Below are positions 1-5,270 of a stretch of DNA of 6,853 nt, piece by piece. The DNA comes from Streptosporangiaceae bacterium (GTDB taxonomy: Bacteria; Actinomycetota; Actinomycetes; Streptosporangiales; Streptosporangiaceae). Location: assembly GCA_030039095.1 (NCBI GenBank), contig JASHQP010000795.1, positions 1 through 6,853 on the forward strand. The letters are read 5' to 3'. The number at the start of each line of letters is the position of its first letter. Position 1 is the first letter of the stretch. The notes beneath the pieces were generated by a model that saw nothing but the letters and a program-made list of their open reading frames with translations, had not been told where the DNA came from and did not search any database. A program made the translations under genes and the position numbers.

Positions 1-94
1 GCTGATGCACCACGCCCACGTCTGCCAGACCAGCGGCGACAGCATCCGGCTCACCCAGGCGATCGCCGGGGAAGGAGTGATCCCCCTGACCTAA
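1..94 (+). CDS. istB: IstB-like helper ATPase of IS21 family, C-terminal fragment
   Basis: An open frame enters from the left edge (first full codon at base 2) and ends at the TAA at 92-94, giving 30 residues. It contains HHAHVCQTSGDSIRLTQA and ends in GVIPLT, which resembles the C-terminus of actinobacterial IS21 IstB proteins. IstB is an AAA+ ATPase that assists the IstA transposase in target selection. The Walker motifs lie outside the window, so the assignment rests on the tail similarity and on the IS21-type terminal repeats directly downstream. Whether the gene is intact upstream cannot be seen. Confidence 0.65.
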   Translation, partial: LMHHAHVCQTSGDSIRLTQAIAGEGVIPLT

Positions 95-110
95 CCCACC
101 CGTGGCCCGT

Positions 111-147
111 CTGATGGCCACCACCGGGCAGATCTGGTGGCCATCAG
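111..147 (+). terminator. Perfect 13-bp hairpin after istB (possible terminator)
   Basis: CTGATGGCCACCA at 111-123 and TGGTGGCCATCAG at 135-147 are exact reverse complements around an 11-base loop, starting 17 bp after the istB stop codon. No T-run follows, so it is not a classical intrinsic terminator, although actinobacteria often use GC-rich hairpins without a T-tract. It overlaps the terminal repeat units, so it could instead reflect the architecture of transposase-binding sites. It could also insulate the element from transcription through its ends. The palindrome is directly visible; the function is inferred. Confidence 0.42.
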
Positions 148-177
148 CGGGCAGAACTCATGGCCGTCACCGGGCAG
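114..177 (+). repeat. Three IS21 terminal repeats with exact 23-bp spacing
   Basis: Three 18-bp units begin at 114, 137 and 160: ATGGCCACCACCGGGCAG, GTGGCCATCAGCGGGCAG and ATGGCCGTCACCGGGCAG. The consensus is RTGGCC..CA.CGGGCAG with an exact 23-bp period. A degenerate fourth position, around ATGTCCATTGACACA at 184-198, coincides with the predicted element tip. Arrays of subterminal repeats are characteristic of IS21-family ends and are thought to bind the IstA transposase. The regular spacing, about two helical turns, would place the sites on nearly the same DNA face. Confidence 0.7.
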
Positions 178-257
178 TTCCTAATGTCCATTGACACACG
201 ACTTGCCGGGGGCGGACCGCCTGGCGACCTGCGCCGACGTCACGGCCAGGCCAGCCA

Positions 258-301
258 GTTACCTGCAGGATGGCCCGTAGGGGACATGTAACCTGTAGGT
301 A
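258..301. promoter_or_regulatory. Candidate operator pair: two palindromic motifs 30 bp apart
   Basis: GTTACCTGCAGGAT (258-271) and GTAACCTGTAGGTA (288-301) share the palindromic core ACCTGYAGGW. Their starts are exactly 30 bp apart, about three helical turns. A related core, CCCGTAGG, sits between them at 274-281. The pair ends 34 bp upstream of the predicted -35 box, which would suit an activator or a looping repressor. The GntR/FCD regulator at the operon's distal end is the obvious candidate ligand. However, the motif does not match the common FCD-family pattern TNGTNNNACNA, so the binding protein is a guess. Confidence 0.42.
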
Positions 302-335
302 ATGATCATGTGTTTGGGGTCTCATGTTACGACAG

Positions 336-364
336 TTGCTTCAAATATACTTTAAATATATAGT
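336..364 (+). promoter_or_regulatory. Predicted sigma-70-type promoter of the transporter operon
   Basis: TTGCTT at 336-341 and TATAGT at 359-364 are separated by exactly 17 bp in the only strongly AT-rich patch of the window. Both are close to the vegetative consensus used by HrdB-type sigma factors. Transcription would start near 371, leaving about 46 bases before the ATG at 417. The promoter faces the operon, and no other promoter-like gap exists between the downstream genes. Confidence 0.6.
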
Positions 365-407
365 CGCGTGAATCGCTCGTCCGCAGGTGGACGGCCGCCA
401 TCGCGCT

Positions 408-414
408 GGAGGGA
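408..414 (+). promoter_or_regulatory. Ribosome binding site selecting the start at 417
   Basis: GGAGGGA lies just upstream of the ATG at 417 with a short spacer (4 bases after GGAGG). The in-frame GTG at 387 has no comparable site. An alternative ATG at 447 is preceded by AGGGAG at 431-436, with a 10-base spacer, and would give a shorter but still plausible lipoprotein signal peptide. The start at 417 is preferred because it adds the basic N-region (MRRRSGRH) expected of a signal peptide. Confidence 0.55.
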
Positions 415-416
415 CC

Positions 417-1628
417 ATGCGACGACGTTCAGGGAGACACACCACGATGCTGCGCGCCGGAGGAGCGCTCGCCGCGATGGCAGTGATAGCCGCGGCGGCC
501 GGGTGCTCGTCGGGCAGCGGCTCGGGCAGCGGCTCCGGCAATGGCACCACTTCGAGCTCGCCGGTGACGGTCGGGCTCCTGTTCCCCTACAGCGGCCCGG
601 CTGCGTCGTACGGCGCGCTGTTCAACAAGGCCGTCGAGGCGGGCATGGACGTCGTCAAGGACAAGTACGGGACGTCGGTCACGCTGAAGACGGTCCAGGA
701 GGACAGCCAGAACACCGCCCAGGGCGCGACTACCGCGATGACCGCGCTGGCCTCCGTGGACAACGCCGAGGTGGTGCTCAGCTCGGGTACCGCGCCGGGG
801 CTGGCTGCGATGCCGATCGCCAAGCGGTACGGGATCCCGCTGATCAACGGCAGCGCCGCCGACCCCAAGCTCGCGGACTCCTCCGGGGCGATCATCAACC
901 TGGCCCCGCTGGCGAACCAGCAGGTGGGGCCCCTGATCCCGTACGCGGTCAACACCAAGGGCCTGAAGCGGATCGCGATCATCCACACCACCGACGAACT
1001 GGGCCAGACGCTCGACTCGCAGGTCAAGAGCGCCGTCGCGGCGGCCGGCGGCACGGTGGTGGCCGACCTGAGCGTCTCCCCTGACCTGACCAACTTCTCC
1101 GCGCAGGCGGCCCTGATCGCGCCGCATCACCCCGACGCCATCTACCTCGCCGACAGCGTGGGCGTGGTGCAGTACGCGCCGATCTACAAGCAGTTCCGCA
1201 GCGCGGGACTGAACCAGACGTTCCTCGGCTTCAACGCGCTGCACGTCCCGCAGGTGATGACGCTGCCCGGCGTCGCCGGCTCGCTGCTCGTCGACCAGGT
1301 GATCAACATGAACGCGGACAACTGGGCGACGAAGGACTTCTCCAAGGCCTGGGCCAAGATCGACCCGAGCGTGCAGCCCACGTCCTACATCGTCAACTAC
1401 GCCAACTCGATGATCTTGATCGGCGAGGCGGTGCATGCGCTGCAGCAGGCGCACAAGTCCGTGAACAGCAAGAGCATCCAGTCCGAGCTGCACGCGATCT
1501 CGCCGGCCACGGTGATCGGCGGGACCGCGAACATCTCCGCCGACGGCATGACGACGAATGTCCAGCTCGCCATCTACGAACTGACCGGCTCGGGCGAGTC
1601 CAAGGTCGTCCAGAACGTCGGCAGCTAG
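417..1628 (+). CDS. ABC transporter substrate-binding lipoprotein, branched-chain/amide (HAAT) family
   Basis: This 403-residue protein is predicted to be the extracellular, membrane-anchored solute receptor of the transporter encoded downstream. A basic N-region (MRRRSGRH) and hydrophobic segment (about 12-28) end in a lipobox AAGC, with Cys30 as the lipidated residue. A Ser/Gly/Asn linker (31-48) follows. The body starts with VTVGLLFPYSGPAASYG (50-66), the classic opening of type I periplasmic-binding folds of the LivJ/LivK/AmiC group (Peripla_BP_6). Other family-like stretches are SSGTAPGLAAMPIAKRYGIP (122-141) and the second-domain segment around 183-245. Length is normal for the family. 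The ligand cannot be read from sequence: this family binds leucine/isoleucine/valine, other amino acids, amides, urea and aromatic acids. It is first in the operon, 30 bp before the permease gene. The start was chosen from the ribosome binding site and signal peptide. Confidence 0.9.
   Translation: MRRRSGRHTTMLRAGGALAAMAVIAAAAGCSSGSGSGSGSGNGTTSSSPVTVGLLFPYSGPAASYGALFNKAVEAGMDVVKDKYGTSVTLKTVQEDSQNTAQGATTAMTALASVDNAEVVLSSGTAPGLAAMPIAKRYGIPLINGSAADPKLADSSGAIINLAPLANQQVGPLIPYAVNTKGLKRIAIIHTTDELGQTLDSQVKSAVAAAGGTVVADLSVSPDLTNFSAQAALIAPHHPDAIYLADSVGVVQYAPIYKQFRSAGLNQTFLGFNALHVPQVMTLPGVAGSLLVDQVINMNADNWATKDFSKAWAKIDPSVQPTSYIVNYANSMILIGEAVHALQQAHKSVNSKSIQSELHAISPATVIGGTANISADGMTTNVQLAIYELTGSGESKVVQNVGS
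510..545 (+). repeat. 12-bp tandem repeat encoding the Ser-Gly linker
   Basis: Two exact copies and one diverged copy of TCGGGCAGCGGC lie in tandem (510-521, 522-533, 534-545). They encode SGSG, SGSG and SGNG just after the lipidated cysteine. The unit is four codons, so copy-number change would lengthen or shorten the tether without breaking the frame. Such flexible linkers are common in actinobacterial binding lipoproteins. Confidence 0.7.
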
Positions 1629-1658
1629 CAACCGCGCACGCAGAGGGGAGAGCACGGG

Positions 1659-2609
1659 ATGCCCGGCGAGTTCCTGTCGCTGCTGTCGATCGGCATCGGC
1701 CTTGGCGCCGTGTATGCGGTCGGCGCGGTGGGGCTGGCGCTCATCGTCCGCTTCACCGGCATCCTGCACTTCGCGCACGGCGCGGTGTTCGTGCTCGCCT
1801 CCTACGTGCTGCTCATCTTCTCCAGCACCGCGGCGCTCGGCGTCACCGTCCCGGCCTCACTGGTGGTGTCGGGCGCCGCGGGCTGGCTGGTCTACGAGGG
1901 CGTCTACCGGCCGCTGGAACGCCGCGGCGTTCCAGGCCTGGGCTTCGTCATCGCCTCGTTCGGCGTGCTGATCATCGCGGAGAACGCGATGACGCTCGCG
2001 TTCGGCAGCACCGCGCTCAGCGTCTCGTGGCCCGGGGAGCTCGCCAGCGGGGCGCTGCGCTTCGGCTCGGTGACGGTGCGCGTCGCCGACTGCGTCGCCA
2101 CGGCCATCGCGCTGGTCACGATCGGCGCGCTGGCCTGGTACCGCCGCCGCACCAGGACCGGGCTGCTACTCCGGGCGCTGGAGCGGAACAAGCGGCTGGC
2201 CGCCGACCTGGGGATCAGCTACCGCCGGTATGCGCCGGTCATTTTCGTGATCGGCTCGCTGCTCGCCGGCATCGCGGCCGTGCTGAGCTCGCTCACGGTC
2301 CCGGTCGCGCCCGAGGGCGGACTGTCGTGGACCGTGTCGGTGTACATCGCCATGGCGGTCGGCGGCGCCGGGTCGATATGGAGCGCGGCGGTCGGCGGGC
2401 TCGCGCTCGGGATCCTGTCCACGGTCCCCGACCTGTGGATCCCCGGAAGCTGGAACACCGCCCTGGCGTTCGGCGTCCTGGTGCTCATGCTGCTGGTCAT
2501 GCCCAACGGGCTGGTTCCCGGCCGGGACCGGGAGCTGGGCGGTGCCTCACCCGCCGTTCTTCTGCTGCGCCGCGTAACCGCACTCTCAGGTCAGGACAGG
2601 AGCCAATGA
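1659..2609 (+). CDS. LivH-type permease subunit of branched-chain/amide ABC transporter
   Basis: This 316-residue integral membrane protein would form half of the transmembrane channel with the LivM-type subunit. About eight hydrophobic segments are visible, near residues 9-30, 37-56, 61-80, 95-117, 139-160, 190-213, 224-253 and 265-283. Family hallmarks are GIGLGAVYAVGAVGLALI near the start, FTGILHFAHGAVFVLASYV (32-50), the ATPase-coupling loop LLRALERNKRLAADLGI (170-186), and MPNGLVPG (281-288) after the last helix. The usual NFAHGE motif reads HFAHGA, so the glutamate is replaced by alanine. AGGGGAG at 1644-1650 lies 8 bases before the ATG. The stop overlaps the next gene's ATG (ATGA, 2606-2609), indicating coupling. 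A tail of about 30 residues (286-316) is probably cytoplasmic. Confidence 0.9.
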   Translation: MPGEFLSLLSIGIGLGAVYAVGAVGLALIVRFTGILHFAHGAVFVLASYVLLIFSSTAALGVTVPASLVVSGAAGWLVYEGVYRPLERRGVPGLGFVIASFGVLIIAENAMTLAFGSTALSVSWPGELASGALRFGSVTVRVADCVATAIALVTIGALAWYRRRTRTGLLLRALERNKRLAADLGISYRRYAPVIFVIGSLLAGIAAVLSSLTVPVAPEGGLSWTVSVYIAMAVGGAGSIWSAAVGGLALGILSTVPDLWIPGSWNTALAFGVLVLMLLVMPNGLVPGRDRELGGASPAVLLLRRVTALSGQDRSQ

Positions 2610-3838
2610 CGAGATTCGCCCTTATCAACGCCCGCGTGATCGACGGGCTGAGCCCATCCCCGCTGACCGGCACGTCGGTCCTGGTCGAGGACGGCCGCAT
2701 CACAGCGGTCGGCGACGGCGACGGCGACGCGTTCGGTGACGACGTCGTCCGCATCGACGCCACCGGCAAGACCGTGCTGCCCGGCCTGATCGACGCGCAC
2801 ATCCACCTGGCCCAGTGGGGGCAGAACCTGCTGGAGAACCGCGCCAGGACCGTCCCCTACCTGGTGGCGCGCACGGCCGCGTCGATGCGGCAGGTGCTGG
2901 GCGCCGGCTGCACCGGGGTCCGCGACTGCGGCGGCCTCGACGCCGGGCTGCGCGACGCCGTGGCGGAGGGGCTGATCGACGGCCCGCGCATCGCCACCAG
3001 CGTGACGATCATCTCGCCCACCGACGGGCTGATCGACCCGGTCACCGCGCAGGGCATCTCCTCCCCGACGCTGGCCAGCATTCCGTCGCCGGTCGCCGAC
3101 GGCCCGGACGCGGTCCGCGCCAAGGTGCGTGAGGTCATCCGCGCCGGCGCCGACTTCGTGAAGATCGCCACCAGCGGCGGGGTGAGCTCGCCGCGGGTGC
3201 ATCCGCGGCGCCAGCTCTTCAGCCCCGAGGAGGTGCGGGCCGTGGTCGACGAGGCGCACACCGCCGGGGTGCGGGTGGCGTGCCACGCGATCGGCGGCCC
3301 CGGGCTGCTGATGGCGATCGAGGCGGGCGTGGACTCCATCGAGCACGGTGCGCTGCTCGACGACCGGTGCATCGAGGCGATGGCGGAGCGCGGCACCTGG
3401 CTGGTGCCCACGCTGGCGGTCTACCGCTGGCACGAGACGCTCGGCGACGAGTCCCGCCGCACCAGGGCGGCCGAGATCGCGCAGCCGCACCGCGCGGGCC
3501 TGCGCAAGGCGCGCGAGGCCGGGGTCCCGGTCGCGATGGGCTCGGACGCCGGCGGCTACGGCCTGGACTTCAGCCTGGAGCTGGAACTGCTGGTCGAGGC
3601 CGGATTCACGCCGATGGAGGCGCTGCAGACCGGGACGCTCGGGTCGGCGCGCTGCGTCGGCTGGGCGGACGAGACCGGCTCGCTGCAGCCGGGCAAGGCC
3701 GCCGACCTGCTGGTGGTTGATGGCGACCCGTCCTCGGACATCACCGTGATCAGGTCGCCGGACAGCATCGAGGCCGTCTTCCGCAACGGCAACCTGGTGG
3801 CGGGCAGCGCCGCCAGCCGATACGAGGTAGGGCGTTGA
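2606..3838 (+). CDS. Metal-dependent amidohydrolase (imidazolonepropionase/Xaa-Arg/Pro dipeptidase-like)
   Basis: This 410-residue protein has no signal peptide or membrane segment, so it is predicted to be cytoplasmic and to act on the imported solute. It has the full amidohydrolase-superfamily layout: a small N-terminal beta domain, PGLIDAHIHL with His65 and His67, Lys186 in FVKIATSGGVSSP (a likely carboxylated metal-bridging lysine), His227 in VACHAIGG, His247 in SIEHG, and Asp314 in MGSDAGG, then the closing beta domain with GSLQPGKAADLLVVDGDP. The K-x-x-[AT]-[ST]-GG motif and His spacing resemble the binuclear-zinc group that hydrolyses Xaa-Arg/Lys or Xaa-Pro dipeptides and N-acyl derivatives; imidazolonepropionases and prolidase-like enzymes are relatives. 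Exact substrate unknown. The frame is open further upstream to 2027, but the ATG at 2606, preceded by AGGAG and overlapping the permease stop, gives the canonical N-terminus. Confidence 0.88.
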   Translation: MTRFALINARVIDGLSPSPLTGTSVLVEDGRITAVGDGDGDAFGDDVVRIDATGKTVLPGLIDAHIHLAQWGQNLLENRARTVPYLVARTAASMRQVLGAGCTGVRDCGGLDAGLRDAVAEGLIDGPRIATSVTIISPTDGLIDPVTAQGISSPTLASIPSPVADGPDAVRAKVREVIRAGADFVKIATSGGVSSPRVHPRRQLFSPEEVRAVVDEAHTAGVRVACHAIGGPGLLMAIEAGVDSIEHGALLDDRCIEAMAERGTWLVPTLAVYRWHETLGDESRRTRAAEIAQPHRAGLRKAREAGVPVAMGSDAGGYGLDFSLELELLVEAGFTPMEALQTGTLGSARCVGWADETGSLQPGKAADLLVVDGDPSSDITVIRSPDSIEAVFRNGNLVAGSAASRYEVGR

Positions 3839-4596
3839 CCTCCACCCTCGAGTGCCGTGACCTGCGGACCTCCTTCGGAGGCAACCAGGTCCACCGCGGC
3901 ATCAGCATCGCCATGCGGGGCGGTGAGATCACCGGCCTGATCGGCCCGAACGGCTGCGGCAAGTCCACCCTGCTCAACGTCATCACCGGCTCGGTCAGGC
4001 CGGACAGCGGGCAGATCCTGCTGGACGGCCGCGACCTCACCGGGATGCCCTCGTGGCGGCGCTACCGGGCCGGGCTGACCAGGAGCTTCCAGAACCTGGA
4101 ACTGTTCGAGCAGCTCACGGTCAGGGACAACCTGCGGGTGGCACTCGGGGGCGACAAAGAAAGGATCCAGAACGCGCTAGCCCAGGCGAGACTGGAGAAG
4201 CTGGCTGACCGGGTGCCCGGCGAACTGGCCTTCGGCCAGCGCAAGGCGCTGTCCCTGGCCCGGCTGTACGGCCGCTCCGCGAGCGCCGTGCTGCTGGACG
4301 AGCCCGCGGCGGGGCTCAGCGCCGAGGAGGTCGGGCCGGTCCTCGGCATCGCGCGCGAACTGGCGGCGGCGGGCGCGGTCGTGTGCCTCGTGGAGCACAA
4401 CATGCAGATCGTGGCGGGCTACGCGGCGATCGTGCACCTGATGGCCGAGGGGAAGATCATCGCGTCCGGGCCGCCGGCCGAGCTGATGGCGGACGCGAAG
4501 CTGGCCGAGGTGTTCTTCGGCACGGCCGCGGCACAAGGCGCGCCGGGCACGCCGGGCACGCCGGGCATGCCGGGTGCGGAAGCGGGGCAGCGATGA
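3835..4596 (+). CDS. LivG-type ABC transporter ATP-binding subunit
   Basis: This 253-residue nucleotide-binding subunit would power import with the LivF-type partner. Visible motifs are Walker A GPNGCGKST (37-45), Q-loop TRSFQN with Gln86, Walker B VLLDEP (152-157) with catalytic Glu156, the LivG-typical DEPAAGL, and H-loop His188 in LVEHN. The end resembles the BCA_ABC_TP_C tail (GKIIASGPPAELMADAKLAEVFFG). The signature is LAFGQRK instead of LSGGQ/LSYGQ. The region between Q-loop and signature is shorter than in typical LivG, leaving a core of about 230 residues. A Gly-X-Pro-rich tail (235-253) follows. The TTG start is supported by GAGGT at 3824-3828 and by overlap with the amidohydrolase stop (TTGA, 3835-3838); the next in-frame ATG would remove the first beta strands. 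Confidence 0.88.
   Translation: MTSTLECRDLRTSFGGNQVHRGISIAMRGGEITGLIGPNGCGKSTLLNVITGSVRPDSGQILLDGRDLTGMPSWRRYRAGLTRSFQNLELFEQLTVRDNLRVALGGDKERIQNALAQARLEKLADRVPGELAFGQRKALSLARLYGRSASAVLLDEPAAGLSAEEVGPVLGIARELAAAGAVVCLVEHNMQIVAGYAAIVHLMAEGKIIASGPPAELMADAKLAEVFFGTAAAQGAPGTPGTPGMPGAEAGQR
4537..4572 (+). repeat. 9-bp tandem repeat encoding a collagen-like GXP tail
   Basis: Four in-frame 9-bp units (4537-4545, 4546-4554, 4555-4563, 4564-4572) with consensus GGCACGCCG encode GAP, GTP, GTP and GMP at residues 235-246 of the LivG-type ATPase, followed by GAEAGQR. The tail lies after the last conserved family motif, so it is probably dispensable for nucleotide binding. It looks like a slippage-generated extension. 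The downstream ATPase gene starts 21 bp after it. Confidence 0.75.
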
Positions 4597-5270
4597 CGAT
4601 CGCCGTCGAGTCGCTGCGGGCCGGGTACGGGTCCCGGACCGTGCTGTTCGACGTGGACGCCGTCGTGCAGACGGGCGAGATTCTCGGGATCTTCGGTCAC
4701 AACGGCGCCGGCAAGACCACCCTGCTGCGCGTGCTGGCCGGGTCGCTGACCCCGCGCTCGGGATCGGTGCGGGCCGCCGACGGCGATCAGCCGGTCATCC
4801 GGCTCGTGCCGCAGGAGGAGATGGTCTTCGAGCACCTCACGGTCCGGGAGAACCTCATGGTGGGGCTGTGGAACGACCGGCACGCGTGGCGCAGCGCCGA
4901 CCGGCGGATCTCCTCGGTCTGCGAGCTGCTGCCCACGGTCGGGCAGATCCTCGGCCGGCGGGGCGGGGCGCTGTCCGGTGGCGAGCGCCGCCAGGTCGCG
5001 CTCGCCAGGGCGCTGCTGCCCGAGCCGGACGTGCTGCTGGTGGACGAGCCGTCGCTCGGCCTGTCGCCGGTTGCCGTGGACATCGTCATGGGCAAGCTGC
5101 GCGAACTGCACGCGTCGGGAACCACCGTGGTCATCGTCGAGCAGAACCTGCCGGTGGCGCTCGCGCTGGTCGAGCGGTTCTACGTGCTGCGGCAGGGGCG
5201 GATCACCCACGAGACGAACGTGACGCCTGGCCAGCAGACGTCACTCGAGCGACTCTACGAGCTGATCTGA
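4593..5270 (+). CDS. LivF-type ABC transporter ATP-binding subunit
   Basis: This 225-residue second ATPase pairs with the LivG-type subunit. Motifs are Walker A GHNGAGKTT (35-43), Q-loop Gln74 in LVPQE, signature LSGGE (127-131), Walker B VLLVDEP (147-153) with Glu152, and D-loop SLGLSP. The H-loop position is Gln184 in IVEQN, which is normal for LivF proteins. Two things are unusual: the segment between Walker A and the Q-loop is about a dozen residues shorter than in typical LivF, and the LivF hallmark VPEGR reads VPQEE. Length is a little below the usual 230-240. The frame is open upstream to 4383, but the ATG at 4593 overlaps the preceding stop (ATGA, 4593-4596) and gives the expected N-terminus. 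Only a weak GGGG-type ribosome site precedes it, consistent with translational coupling. Confidence 0.88.
   Translation: MTIAVESLRAGYGSRTVLFDVDAVVQTGEILGIFGHNGAGKTTLLRVLAGSLTPRSGSVRAADGDQPVIRLVPQEEMVFEHLTVRENLMVGLWNDRHAWRSADRRISSVCELLPTVGQILGRRGGALSGGERRQVALARALLPEPDVLLVDEPSLGLSPVAVDIVMGKLRELHASGTTVVIVEQNLPVALALVERFYVLRQGRITHETNVTPGQQTSLERLYELI

Larger units (their letters stand above)
1..198 (+). mobile_element. Right end of an IS21-family insertion sequence (partial)
   Basis: The stretch contains the 3' end of an istB-like gene followed by about 100 bp of terminal DNA with repeated TGGCC..CA.CGGGCAG units, the multiple terminal repeats that IS21-family elements carry as transposase-binding sites. 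Read inward on the minus strand, the likely tip is TGTGTCAATGGACATTAG. It begins with TGT, as IS21-family ends usually do. The exact edge is uncertain by a few bases (about 196-198) because the other end and the target duplication lie outside the window. The istA transposase gene should lie to the left. The element is oriented with istB reading toward the transporter operon. Confidence 0.72.
199..386. other. Non-coding region between IS end and operon
   Basis: No convincing coding frame is present on either strand. The left part (about 199-255) is GC-rich and has nothing I can assign. The centre (258-301) holds the paired palindromic motif. An 8-bp palindrome ATGATCAT follows at 302-309. The right part (336-364) is sharply AT-rich and holds the predicted promoter. 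If the promoter is right, the first gene has a leader of about 45 bases. No riboswitch or attenuator structure was recognised. Confidence 0.6.

Noticed and set aside
114..177. CRISPR array
   Set aside because: Only three short repeats with 5-bp gaps at the end of an insertion sequence; period and context fit IS21 terminal repeats.
191..219. Promoter starting from TTGACA at the IS end
   Set aside because: No -10-like hexamer lies at 16-19 bp spacing; the region downstream is GC-rich.
219..251. GCCTGGC/GCCAGGC inverted repeat as a terminator
   Set aside because: The stem is only 7 bp with a 19-base loop and no T-run; expected by chance in such GC-rich DNA.
322..332. TCATGTTACGA as an FCD/FadR-type operator (TNGTNNNACNA)
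   Set aside because: One key base mismatches and the pattern is short enough to arise by chance; there is no second copy with the same match.
387..416. GTG at 387 as start of the binding protein
   Set aside because: It lacks a ribosome binding site and adds ten residues before an already complete signal peptide; the ATG at 417 follows GGAGGGA.
341..550. Small minus-strand open frame crossing the promoter region
   Set aside because: Its Pro/Glu/Leu repeats are the reverse reading of the Ser-Gly linker repeat; no ribosome site or homology is evident.
429..1778. Long minus-strand open frame (449 codons) opposite the binding-protein gene
   Set aside because: It mirrors a high-GC coding frame, has low-complexity Arg/Asp/His/Gly composition, no recognisable domain, and covers a well-supported gene on the other strand.
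2027..2605. Upstream extension of the amidohydrolase frame
   Set aside because: The added residues are an Arg/Gly-rich shadow of the LivH-type gene; the family N-terminus begins at the ATG at 2606.
2591..3490. Minus-strand open frame of 299 codons opposite the amidohydrolase
   Set aside because: Same shadow effect: composition-driven, no family motifs, fully inside a gene with conserved catalytic residues.
4383..4592. Upstream extension of the LivF-type ATPase frame
   Set aside because: It lies within the LivG-type gene and has no ATPase-like sequence; the family N-terminus begins at 4593.
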